DNA of 14,149 nt, taken from an uncultured Frankiales bacterium. Lineage in GTDB: Bacteria > Actinomycetota > Actinomycetes > Mycobacteriales > SCTD01. Under the pieces are notes generated by a model that saw only the letters and a program-made list of their open reading frames with translations, was not told where the DNA came from and did not search any database. Both the position numbers and the translations under genes were made by a program. Below are positions 6,862-12,199 of the stretch, in pieces. The stretch is taken from positions 1-14,149 of the forward strand of contig CAMLIA010000116.1 of the NCBI GenBank assembly GCA_946479905.1, written 5' to 3'. The number at the start of each line of letters is the position of its first letter. The stretch's first letter is position 1.

Positions 6862-7106
6862 GATCGGTTCTTCTCGCTCTCGGCGCTCTGAGCGCCGCGT
6901 AGGTGGGTGTCGATGCGGTCGACGAGTGCACATCCCGCGCATCCGAGGTTCTCGCCCATGTGGTCGTGGCGTCCGGCGGCGCAGAGGGCCCGCAGGTGCG
7001 CCGAGGCGTCGGCGAGGAGCTTGTCGGCGGCGTCCGCGCGGTCTCCGGCCCTGCGGAGGTGCACGGCGTAGGAGCCGAGGAGTTCGGCGTGGTCGTCGTC
7101 GGTCAC
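6858..7106 (-). CDS. Small helical hypothetical protein
   Basis: An 82-residue protein, GTG start at 7106 in a GTGA overlap. It begins with an acidic run (TDDDHAELLGSYAVHLRRAG) and is mostly helical, with an Ala-rich helix (ADAADKLLADASAHLRALCA) and a CAGC pair near residue 56. Apart from this Cys pair nothing points to a role. Other genes in this run are of similar size and unknown function, as is usual between the replication and packaging genes of actinophages. Confidence 0.65.
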   Translation of the reverse strand: MTDDDHAELLGSYAVHLRRAGDRADAADKLLADASAHLRALCAAGRHDHMGENLGCAGCALVDRIDTHLRGAQSAESEKNRS

Positions 7107-7336
7107 TTGGTCTCCTCAACGTCCTGGATGAGCCGGTAGCCGGTGCGGCGCGGCTTCCCGGTCCGGGTGGTGGCGTCGACGTGCAGCGACTTCACGAGGA
7201 TCAGGCGGGGGCGTTTGCCGTTGACGTCGGTGACGTACGCACGCTCAGCGCCGGGGATGTACTGCTGCACGCGAAGTCGGCTGCGCTCACGTGGGTCGCA
7301 GGGCTCGTAGATCTGGCCGGGGCGAATGGTGGTCAC
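7103..7336 (-). CDS. Small beta-barrel-like hypothetical protein
   Basis: A 77-residue protein starting at GTG 7336 (GTGA overlap). The sequence runs TIRPGQIYEPCDPRERSR, LRVQQYIPGAERAYVTDV, KRPRLILVKSLH and ends PRRTGYRLIQDVEETK. The alternating strands with a PGQIY opening suggest a small SH3-like barrel, seen in many short proteins of Streptomyces and their phages with no known role. It is strongly basic in the middle, so nucleic-acid contact is possible but not shown. Both ends overlap their neighbours, which supports the chosen start. Confidence 0.7.
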   Translation of the reverse strand: MTTIRPGQIYEPCDPRERSRLRVQQYIPGAERAYVTDVNGKRPRLILVKSLHVDATTRTGKPRRTGYRLIQDVEETK

Positions 7337-7575
7337 GGGCGGTCCTTCCGGGTGAGGGCTTCCTTTGCGCGCCGGAACTCCTCGTTCGGCGGGTCGGCGC
7401 GGCCGATCTGGTCACGGATGTCGAGGGTCGTGGGGATGTACCGCCAGCCGTGGGCGGTGGCGTCGGCCCAGTAGTCGCGGGCGAACGCGAGCGGGTCAGC
7501 GAGGGACGTGACGTGTTCAAGGCGGCGGGCGAGTTCCCGGGCGGCGTTCTCGCGGGCCTGCTCCTGGTCGGTCAT
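7333..7575 (-). CDS. Small hypothetical protein
   Basis: An 80-residue protein starting at ATG 7575 in an ATGA overlap. The N-terminal third is a charged helix (TDQEQARENAARELARRLEH), the middle has FARDYWADATAHGWRYIPTT, and the end (NEEFRRAKEALTRKDRP) is basic. No Cys, membrane segment or known motif. Longer versions of this frame extend upstream but lose the overlap rule and become Arg/Pro-rich, so I keep the short start. I do not recognise a family. Confidence 0.65.
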   Translation of the reverse strand: MTDQEQARENAARELARRLEHVTSLADPLAFARDYWADATAHGWRYIPTTLDIRDQIGRADPPNEEFRRAKEALTRKDRP

Positions 7576-7919
7576 GACCGCCTCCGCGCGTTGAGCTGGG
7601 TGACGCCATTGGCGATCCCATCCGCCCAGTCGCAGGCCGCGAGGATCGCCATGGCGATGCGCCGGGCGTCGGCGATCCCTTCGGCCGTGACGTCGCCGCC
7701 GAAGTGCTCGGGGCTGGAGAGGTACACGCTGGCCGGGCGGCTGCGGTCGTCGTCGACGCAGCGGATGGTCCAGCCCTTGGCGGGGTTCCACACGGGCCCA
7801 GTTGCGCCGAGGGCGTCTTCGATGCCGTCCGGCTGGGGGAGTTCGGCGGTGTCGATCCGGGAGACGAGGCTGGCGAGCTGGTCGCGGAGTATGGCGAGCG
7901 CTTGGGCGGTGTCGGTCAT
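7572..7919 (-). CDS. Hypothetical protein downstream of the initiator
   Basis: A 115-residue protein, ATG at 7919 in an ATGA overlap with the initiator stop. It starts with a helix (TAQALAILRDQLASLVSRID) and has a Trp-rich centre (VWNPAKGWTIRCVDDD). The following segment (RPASVYLSSPEHFGG) and a last helix (ARRIAMAILAACDWADG) look like a small alpha/beta fold. In lambda-like phages the gene after the initiator is often the helicase loader, but no P-loop is present here and the protein is too short, so I do not propose that. Function unknown. Confidence 0.7.
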   Translation of the reverse strand: MTDTAQALAILRDQLASLVSRIDTAELPQPDGIEDALGATGPVWNPAKGWTIRCVDDDRSRPASVYLSSPEHFGGDVTAEGIADARRIAMAILAACDWADGIANGVTQLNARRRS

Positions 7920-8722
7920 GAGGCCATGGCCTCCTTCGCGAGTCGTGCGGCATGGATGACGCGGTCGGCGAGGGGTGTGCCGGCGGGGAGCTGCTGCTCA
8001 GCCGCGGTCATGTACTCGCCGCCAAGATCGGGGAGGGTCTGTAGGAGGCCGGAGGCTTCGTGGTAGCTCGGATCCCAGCCCATGTGATGAGTCGTCTCTT
8101 CTGGCGTCTCGGCGGGCTCGGTTCTGCCTTCCTCCTCAGCCACCCACTTCGGGGAACCATCGGAGGAATCTTCATTAGAGGGACCCGTAGTAGAGGGATA
8201 GGGATTGCCTGTAGGCAAAGCATTCGGGCCTGTTGCTTTGCCTTGAGGCAAACCATTCGGCTCTTTGGTTTGCCCTGGGGCAAAGCATTCGGAGGGCTCA
8301 TCGGGCTCCTCCGGGGCGTCCTGCGGCGGGTTATCCACAGGGTCTTTGGTTTGCCTAGAGGCAAAGCATTCGGGGAGCTCCACGGACGCCGGGAGGGCGG
8401 GCAGGTGGAACCGTGTCGCCCGCCCCCGGCATGAGAACACCGTGCGGCCGTTCTCCGTGACGCCGAGCGGCACCCGGACCTCCAGGCCGCGGTCGGCGAG
8501 CTTCTTGAACACCTTCGACAGGCTCGTCTCGCCCAGGCCGGTGGCGAGGCGGAGACGTTCGGCGAGGGTGATGGTGTCGGCGCGGTGCCGCCACATCTCG
8601 CGGGTCTTCTCGTTGGCGCGTTCGGCGATGACGAGGAGCACGACCCGTTCGGCGGCGGTGAGGTCCGCTGCGGCAGGTGTGCAGAGCCATTCGGCGACTT
8701 CGCCAACGAGACGACCTGACAT
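7916..8722 (-). CDS. Winged-helix protein, probable lambda O-type replication initiator
   Basis: A 268-residue protein. Residues 20-110 form a winged helix: LTAAERVVLLVIAERAN, then ITLAERLRLATGLGETSLSK (recognition helix region), KVFKKLADRGLEVRVPLGV and a wing ending FHLPALP. This layout resembles the N-terminal domains of phage O/RepA initiators. Residues 115-215 are low-complexity and polar, and their DNA carries four dyad repeats plus a DnaA box, as the lambda O gene carries its iterons. A helical tail (218-268) may contact other replication proteins. The ATG at 8722 lies 5 bases after the upstream TAA; the nearest GGAAG is 13 bases off, so initiation is probably coupled and weak. A transcriptional regulator is the alternative. 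Confidence 0.75.
   Translation of the reverse strand: MSGRLVGEVAEWLCTPAAADLTAAERVVLLVIAERANEKTREMWRHRADTITLAERLRLATGLGETSLSKVFKKLADRGLEVRVPLGVTENGRTVFSCRGRATRFHLPALPASVELPECFASRQTKDPVDNPPQDAPEEPDEPSECFAPGQTKEPNGLPQGKATGPNALPTGNPYPSTTGPSNEDSSDGSPKWVAEEEGRTEPAETPEETTHHMGWDPSYHEASGLLQTLPDLGGEYMTAAEQQLPAGTPLADRVIHAARLAKEAMAS
8204..8227 (-). repeat. Iteron A (24 bp, imperfect dyad)
   Basis: Minus strand reads CCGAATGCTTTGCC, centre TAC, then AGGCAAT. The inner dyad TTTGCCT/AGGCAAT has one mismatch at the edge. Starts 33 bases before copy B on the plus-strand coordinate, about three helical turns. Confidence 0.8.
8237..8260 (-). repeat. Iteron B (24 bp, perfect inner dyad)
   Basis: Minus strand reads CCGAATGGTTTGCC, then TCA, then AGGCAAA. 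The dyad TTTGCCT/AGGCAAA is perfect around a two-base centre. It is in the same reading phase as copy A but one base out of phase with copies C and D. Confidence 0.82.
8269..8292 (-). repeat. Iteron C (24 bp, perfect dyad with paired change)
   Basis: Minus strand reads CCGAATGCTTTGCC, then CCA, then GGGCAAA. Both arms changed together (TTTGCCC/GGGCAAA), keeping the dyad perfect. It is followed on the minus strand by CCAAAGA, shared with copy D. Starts 32 bases from copy B. Confidence 0.83.
8331..8339 (+). promoter_or_regulatory. Perfect DnaA box TTATCCACA
   Basis: TTATCCACA on the plus strand matches the high-affinity bacterial DnaA box consensus exactly. It lies between iterons C and D, inside the initiator gene, where it encodes part of VDNPP. 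A nine-base match by chance in one 14-kb GC-rich window is unlikely, and its place among the iterons strengthens the call. Confidence 0.7.
8350..8373 (-). repeat. Iteron D (24 bp, perfect inner dyad)
   Basis: Minus strand reads CCGAATGCTTTGCC, then TCT, then AGGCAAA, followed by CCAAAGA as in copy C. It is separated from C by 81 bases start to start, with the DnaA box in between. Confidence 0.83.
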
Positions 8723-8727
8723 GGGGG

Positions 8728-9072
8728 TTACGCAGCTTCCGTGACGCGGGTTCGGGTGACGCGGATGACGTGGATGCCGAGCTGGCCGGACTGGTAGGTG
8801 GCGGGTTGGATGCCGGCGGCGCGGAGGCGGGCCTCGTACCGCCAGGCGGTGCGTTCGCTGATGCCCATGCGCGCGGCGGCGTTCCGGAGCGTGTAGTGCT
8901 GCTCGCGGGTGAGTTCGGCGTACTCGTCGTAGCGGCCGTTCCTGCGCGGCGGCGGCCCGGCGTCGGGGCGGCCGGCGCGGGCCCAGCGGTTGTAGCAGGC
9001 GACACACCAGCCGTGGCCGCCGCGGGCTGCGGTGTTGCCGCAGCTGTCGCAGAAGATGATCGGCGTGCTCAC
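8728..9072 (-). CDS. Zinc-ribbon / helix-turn-helix DNA-binding protein
   Basis: A 114-residue protein starting at GTG 9072 (GTGA overlap with the WhiB-fusion stop). N-terminal zinc site with C8, C11, C23 and C26 (FCDSCG and WCVACYNRW), then a basic linker. Residues 53-87 (ELTREQHYTLRNAAARMGIS then ERTAWRYEARLRAAG) form a clear helix-turn-helix. The C-terminal part is a basic strand pair (GIHVIRVTRTRV). It directly precedes the initiator gene, so it may regulate it or assist origin binding; this is inferred from position. No effector domain is visible. Confidence 0.78.
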   Translation of the reverse strand: MSTPIIFCDSCGNTAARGGHGWCVACYNRWARAGRPDAGPPPRRNGRYDEYAELTREQHYTLRNAAARMGISERTAWRYEARLRAAGIQPATYQSGQLGIHVIRVTRTRVTEAA

Positions 9073-9707
9073 GCGGCTTCTCCCTTCCGGGTGCGCTGCT
9101 GGGCGCGTCGGCAGGCACGGCAGCGCGCGTCGTGGCCGTCACGGGCCCGGCTGTCCACGGCGAAGTCCTCAAGCGGTTTGACCTGCTCGCAGATGCTGCA
9201 GGGCTTCTTGGTGGGGATGCGCTGGACGGGGGCGGCCTGGTTGCCGCTGTTGGCGCGGCGTTTCGCTTTGCGGCAGGGCTTGCAGTCGGTGGACAGGCCG
9301 TCGCCCCACTGTTCGCGGTAGAACTCGTCGGCGGTGCGGGTCTCGCCGCAGTCCTTGCACCGTTTGGTGGCGGGGACGGGCTTGGGGCTGCGCTGGGCGG
9401 GGAGTTTGTGGGCGATGCGGCGGCGGGCGACGCGGCGCTGGTCGACGTTGAGTCCGCCGCAGATCCACAGGTCGTCGGGGTCGTCGCGTTCGGGCAGGCG
9501 CAGGACCCAGGAGAGGCATTCGCCGCGTACGGGGCAGCCGGCGCAGAGCTGCCGGGCGGCGTTCTCGTCGCGGGTGCCGTCGGGGAGCCGGTCGTGGCAT
9601 TGGAGGGTGGTGAGGGCGTCGAGGTTGTTGCAGGCGGCTCGCCGGGCCCAGGGGTCCATTTGGAGGGCGGCGACGATGTCCTCGTACGGGCTGGTCAGGG
9701 TGCTCAT
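9069..9707 (-). CDS. WhiB-like protein fused to two zinc fingers
   Basis: A 212-residue protein. Residues 18-97 form a WhiB domain: four Cys at 26, 55, 58 and 64 (C-x2-C-x5-C in LCAGCPVRGEC) that normally bind a 4Fe-4S cluster, then WICGGLNVDQRR at 81-92, the G-G turn motif. WhiB proteins are actinobacterial regulators that often bind the sigma factor, and some phages encode them to alter host transcription. Unusually, two further zinc sites follow: C117, C120, C142, C145 and C170, C173, C196, C199, each with about the same spacing and a basic end. Typical WhiB proteins are near 80-130 residues, so the C-terminal half is an added module. ATG 9707 overlaps the methyltransferase stop by ATGA. 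Confidence 0.85.
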   Translation of the reverse strand: MSTLTSPYEDIVAALQMDPWARRAACNNLDALTTLQCHDRLPDGTRDENAARQLCAGCPVRGECLSWVLRLPERDDPDDLWICGGLNVDQRRVARRRIAHKLPAQRSPKPVPATKRCKDCGETRTADEFYREQWGDGLSTDCKPCRKAKRRANSGNQAAPVQRIPTKKPCSICEQVKPLEDFAVDSRARDGHDARCRACRRAQQRTRKGEAA

Positions 9708-10624
9708 GCGGCGGCCTCCGTTCGGGCGAGCAGGTGGGTGATGGCGGCGGCGACCTGCTGGGGGACGACGCCGTTGCCGAGCAGGCGGAGTTGGGCGTTG
9801 CGGGAGATGCCGGGGACATCGGTGACGTGGCCGGCGGGGAGGCCCATGAGCCACTCGACGAAGCGGGGGTTCAGGCGATCCCCGGTACGTCCAGGCTCAG
9901 TTGGCCGGGGAGCTGGCCGGCCGAGGACGTGTTCCCAGCGTCGGATGGCAGGCTCGTAGACGCCCCAGTCGACACGACCGGCAGGATCACCTGCGACAGC
10001 GGTGGCCGGAAGCCTTCCGACGCGCGCCGGCCGGGCGTCCCGGTGTCGCTCGCCCGCGGCGTCGGCAAGAGCTGGCAGACGGCTGAGGGCAGCATGAGGT
10101 CGCCGGAGGAGCCGCGTTGGTTCGTGCCGTCCGTCGCTCGCGGCGTCGGGAGCAGTGGCGAGGACGATGAGGCGCTCGCGCTGATGGACGGCGCCGACGT
10201 CGGACGCTCGTACAACCTGCCATTCCGCATCGAACCCGAGGTCGGCAAGGTCCCCGAGAACGGCATCGAAACCCCGTCCAAGGTGTCCCCGGACGTTCTC
10301 CAGCAGGACGAGTCGGGGTCGTAGAACGCGAAGGGCAGCGGCGATGTACGGCCAGATGTGGCGCTCATCCTCGGTTCCTTTTCGCTGGCCGGCGTCGCTG
10401 AACGGCTGGCAGGGGTATCCGGCGGTGACGATGTCGACGGGCTCGACGGCCGACCAGTCCACGGTCTTGATGTCGCCGAGGTTCGGCACGTTGGGGTGGT
10501 GGTGGGCGAGGACCTTGGTGGCGTCGGGGTCGGGGTCGGCGACCCAGGTGAGCGTGCCGCCGAGGACCGCCTTGGCGGCGGCGTCGAGGCCGCCGTATCC
10601 CGAACACATGGAGCCGATGCGCAT
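9704..10624 (-). CDS. DNA (cytosine-5) methyltransferase
   Basis: A 306-residue enzyme that methylates cytosine C5 in a target sequence using S-adenosylmethionine. In order: motif I MRIGSMCSGYGGLD (1-14), motif IV with catalytic Cys72 in GYPCQPFSDAGQ (69-80), motif VI LLENVRG (107-113), motif VIII HQRERLIVLA (147-156), a short target-recognition region (about 160-245), and motifs IX-X from RFVEWLMGLP to LLGNGVVPQQVAAAI (254-295). The core motifs I have checked are intact, so it is probably active. No restriction gene is next to it, so it may protect phage DNA from host restriction or regulate. ATG 10624 overlaps the resolvase stop as TGATG; a GTG just upstream at 10627 is an alternative. Another long ORF is nested inside it. 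Confidence 0.93.
   Translation of the reverse strand: MRIGSMCSGYGGLDAAAKAVLGGTLTWVADPDPDATKVLAHHHPNVPNLGDIKTVDWSAVEPVDIVTAGYPCQPFSDAGQRKGTEDERHIWPYIAAALRVLRPRLVLLENVRGHLGRGFDAVLGDLADLGFDAEWQVVRASDVGAVHQRERLIVLATAPDAASDGRHEPTRLLRRPHAALSRLPALADAAGERHRDARPARVGRLPATAVAGDPAGRVDWGVYEPAIRRWEHVLGRPAPRPTEPGRTGDRLNPRFVEWLMGLPAGHVTDVPGISRNAQLRLLGNGVVPQQVAAAITHLLARTEAAA
9871..10368 (-). CDS. 165-codon ORF nested in the methyltransferase gene, +1 frame
   Basis: Starts at ATG 10368 with AAGGA 7 bases upstream, and ends with a stop at 9871-9873, fully inside the methyltransferase. The product begins MSATSGRTSPLPFAFYDPDS, has MRNGRLYERP at 48-57, and contains two LLPTPRA(S/T)D repeats (72-80, 100-108). From memory, proteins of this kind occur in several actinophages next to or within methyltransferase genes, usually as hypothetical. 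But the SD overlaps the conserved GQRKG codons and YDPDSSCW is just the +1 reading of a conserved motif, so conservation may be passive. It is Ser/Thr/Pro-rich, as a shifted frame in GC-rich DNA often is. Function unknown. Confidence 0.35.
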   Translation of the reverse strand: MSATSGRTSPLPFAFYDPDSSCWRTSGDTLDGVSMPFSGTLPTSGSMRNGRLYERPTSAPSISASASSSSPLLPTPRATDGTNQRGSSGDLMLPSAVCQLLPTPRASDTGTPGRRASEGFRPPLSQVILPVVSTGASTSLPSDAGNTSSAGQLPGQLSLDVPGIA

Positions 10625-11172
10625 CACGCCACCTCCGGCCAGTCGACCTTGGCGAGCGCCTCGCGCTGCGCCTTCGGGACGTCGACGAACGGGCGGCCGA
10701 GGTGCTCGCGGCCCATCGCGCCGAGCCACCAGGCGTCGACCTTGTTGTCGTCGCGGAGCTCGGCGCCCCAGCGCTTCTGGACGGCGACGGCCATGGCGGT
10801 CTTGTCGGCGTTGCCGCGGCCGGTCGCGTACTTCTTCAGCACGGCGGGCGGCACGACGGCGAGGGGGTATTGGCGGTCGAGGATGAGGCAGACGACGAGC
10901 CACCACAGCCCGGCCCGGTCCCACGTTCCTGCGCCCTTTGATCCGTACGAGGGGCCTTCGATGAGGACGAGCGACGGGCAGGGGCCGCTGAAGGTGGTGA
11001 ACCTGTCGACCTCGTGGACGATGTAGCGGAGCCGGTCGAACTGGTCGGTGATGGCCTTGCCGTTCGGGGTGCTGCGGATTGTTTTGGTGATGACCTGGCC
11101 GTCGTGGGCGAAGTCGGCGATGCCGGTGCCGGTGAGGGAGAGGTCCAGGCCGATGACGCGGGGCTTGTTCAC
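10624..11172 (-). CDS. RuvC-like Holliday junction resolvase
   Basis: A 182-residue nuclease of the RNase H fold. Visible acidic residues fit the RuvC active site: D10 in RVIGLDLSLTGTG, E72 in LVLIEGPSYG, and D142/D146 in DDNKVDAWWLGAMG. The middle has VVPPAVLKKYATGRGNADKT, the usual basic DNA-contact part. Such enzymes cut branched DNA before packaging and during recombination. The GTG at 11172 overlaps the preceding stop as GTGA; the longer frame upstream is Pro/Arg-rich and clearly not coding. It sits between the recombination pair and the methyltransferase. A related nuclease such as a crossover junction endonuclease of another family is possible but the fold is clear. Confidence 0.85.
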   Translation of the reverse strand: MNKPRVIGLDLSLTGTGIADFAHDGQVITKTIRSTPNGKAITDQFDRLRYIVHEVDRFTTFSGPCPSLVLIEGPSYGSKGAGTWDRAGLWWLVVCLILDRQYPLAVVPPAVLKKYATGRGNADKTAMAVAVQKRWGAELRDDNKVDAWWLGAMGREHLGRPFVDVPKAQREALAKVDWPEVA

Positions 11173-11306
11173 GGCGTGCTCCCGGCGTGTCGGAGGTCGC
11201 GGATGGTGTGGCCGGTCAGGAACGTGATGCGGTCGACGGCGTAGTAGGCGAGCAGGCCGGCCGCGAAGGACGCGGCGATGATCGGGGTGATCTGCCGGGC
11301 GGTCAC
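11169..11306 (-). CDS. 45-residue small membrane protein
   Basis: Starts at GTG 11306 (GTGA overlap) and ends at 11169-11171. Residues 7-24 (TPIIAASFAAGLLAYYAV) are hydrophobic and could span the membrane; the tail is short and basic (TIRDLRHAGSTP). Too short for a confident call by length alone, but the exact overlaps at both ends and the membrane segment support a real gene. No known family. Confidence 0.6.
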   Translation of the reverse strand: MTARQITPIIAASFAAGLLAYYAVDRITFLTGHTIRDLRHAGSTP

Positions 11307-11581
11307 CGTGCACCTCCGGGGAGGGCGTGGACGGCGGACGCGCATGCGGCGAGGCGCTGTTCGAGGTCGTAGTTCTCGGCGCGGAGCTCGTCGATGTCGC
11401 GGTCGTACCGCCGGTAGACGTCTTCGGCCGCGCCGAGTGTTTCGGCGCGGCCCATGTCGTGGCCGTGGTCGTAGCCGAGCTGGTAGCCGGTTTCGTGGCC
11501 GACATGCCGGCCGTGGAGCCAGATGAGCGGTACGGCGACGAGGAGGATGAGCGCGGCGGCGATGATGGCGGCGAGGATCAT
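11303..11581 (-). CDS. Membrane-anchored coiled-coil protein
   Basis: A 92-residue protein. Residues 2-24 (ILAAIIAAALILLVAVPLIW) are one membrane helix. A Gly/Tyr/His-rich linker follows (GHETGYQLGYDHGHDMGR) with a repeated G-Y-x-x-G pattern. Residues 50-77 (AEDVYRRYDRDIDELRAENY and DLEQRL) fit a coiled coil that could dimerise. The ATG at 11581 overlaps the upstream stop by ATGA. Longer readings of the frame are Arg-rich and rejected. A role in membrane association of replication or in exclusion is conceivable but only a guess. Confidence 0.68.
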   Translation of the reverse strand: MILAAIIAAALILLVAVPLIWLHGRHVGHETGYQLGYDHGHDMGRAETLGAAEDVYRRYDRDIDELRAENYDLEQRLAACASAVHALPGGAR

Positions 11582-11955
11582 CGGGTCACCGCCTCGACGG
11601 TGCCGTGCTCGATGACGTTGGCGAGGTCGTTCGCGCAGTCGACGCCTTGACGCCCGCGGCCGCGGGCGACGCCGGCCTGGTAGCTGTCGCGGCCCGCCCA
11701 GATGCCGTGCCAGATGTCCTGACCTTCGGCTTCGCGGCGCCATTTCGCGGCGAGGTCGGTGAGGGCGTCGATGGGGATGAGCTGGTAGTGCTCGGCGAGC
11801 TCGGCGAGGATCCCCTTCGCGAGGTCGCGGTAGAAGTCGCTGGGCGGGCCGACGGGGACGTCGTTCTCGGGGTGGAGGACGTCGGCGATCGCGTCGGCGA
11901 TGACGCGTTCGGGGGAGTTGTCGTTGCCGATGAGGGTCTGTTCGGTGGCGGTCAC
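11578..11955 (-). CDS. Hypothetical protein of the recombination region
   Basis: A 125-residue protein starting at GTG 11955 (GTGA overlap). The first part has NSPERVIADAIADVLHPEND and SDFYRDLAKGILAELAEHYQ, two helices; then ALTDLAAKWRREAEGQDIWH and GIWAGRDSYQAGVARGRGRQ, a helix-turn with a Gly/Arg repeat, and a C-terminal DCANDLANVIEHG helix. The GxxxGR pattern recalls other small phage helical proteins, but I do not recognise a family. Being between recombination genes suggests a role in DNA metabolism; there is no other evidence. Confidence 0.68.
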   Translation of the reverse strand: MTATEQTLIGNDNSPERVIADAIADVLHPENDVPVGPPSDFYRDLAKGILAELAEHYQLIPIDALTDLAAKWRREAEGQDIWHGIWAGRDSYQAGVARGRGRQGVDCANDLANVIEHGTVEAVTR

Positions 11956-12089
11956 GTGGTCCTCCGGGCGTGGTGGTGGTGTGCGTGTCGGCCGGTGGCG
12001 GGCCGGGTGGTGGCTTGGATGAGCCGGGCCACGGCCGCGACGAGCGCGGCCGTGAGCGCGGCGATGATGACGAGGAGCAGCCAGATCAC
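11952..12089 (-). CDS. 45-residue membrane protein with His-rich tail
   Basis: Starts at GTG 12089 and overlaps both neighbours by GTGA. Residues 1-25 (VIWLLLVIIAALTAALVAAV) make one strong membrane helix, followed by a basic, His-rich tail with HAHHHHARR. The tail could bind metal or simply be cytoplasmic and basic. No family recognised. Confidence 0.6.
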   Translation of the reverse strand: MIWLLLVIIAALTAALVAAVARLIQATTRPATGRHAHHHHARRTT

Positions 12090-12199
12090 GGCCGGTCCCC
12101 ATTGAGGGCGCTGACGAGCGCTGACGCCTCGTCGGGGGTGAGTCCGTCGGCGATGAACGCCTCGTACTGCTCGAGGCGGCACATGAAGCAGCCGTCCAT
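12086..12199 (-). CDS. 37-residue CxxC microprotein
   Basis: Reads MDGCFMCRLEQYEAFIADGL then TPDEASALVSALNGDRP. C4 and C7 form a CxxC pair, followed by one acidic helix. The ATG at 12199 overlaps the annealing-protein stop as TGATG; a GTG in frame at 12202 would give the GTGA overlap used elsewhere, so either start is possible. It overlaps the next gene by GTGA. It could pair with zinc as a dimer. Unrecognised. Confidence 0.6.
   Translation of the reverse strand: MDGCFMCRLEQYEAFIADGLTPDEASALVSALNGDRP

Larger units (their letters stand above)
8160..8373. other. Probable phage replication origin inside the initiator gene
   Basis: The segment combines four 24-bp dyad repeats, a perfect DnaA box (8331-8339) and, beyond the last repeat, a stretch at 8167-8206 in which 22 of 40 bases are A or T by my count, high for this GC-rich window. 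The order along the gene (repeats, then AT-rich DNA) matches lambda's origin in the O gene. Details of the repeats and the box are in their own entries. Origin function is inferred, not shown. Confidence 0.72.

Noticed and set aside
7572..7919. Gene after the initiator as helicase loader (lambda P-like)
   Set aside because: No nucleotide-binding motif and only 115 residues; position alone is not enough.
8204..8373. Repeats at regular spacing that could suggest a CRISPR array
   Set aside because: Spacers between the first three copies are only 8-9 bases, the copies vary, and the whole set lies within a good coding frame; iterons fit better.
8008..8706. Minus-strand ORF of 232 codons in another frame of the initiator gene
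   Set aside because: Arg/Pro/Ser-rich, lacks the winged-helix pattern, and its ends do not meet neighbouring genes.
9169..9819. Minus-strand alternative ORF over the WhiB-fusion gene
   Set aside because: Pro/Arg/His-rich with no ribosome site; unlike the nested methyltransferase ORF it shows no recognisable pattern.
9132..9959. Plus-strand ORF opposite the WhiB-fusion and methyltransferase
   Set aside because: Gly/Ala/Val-rich mirror product with no motif; both opposite genes have full motif sets.
10624..11505. Longer reading of the resolvase gene from an upstream start
   Set aside because: The added 111 residues are Thr/Pro/Arg-rich readings of two other genes; GTG 11172 in the GTGA overlap is the natural start.
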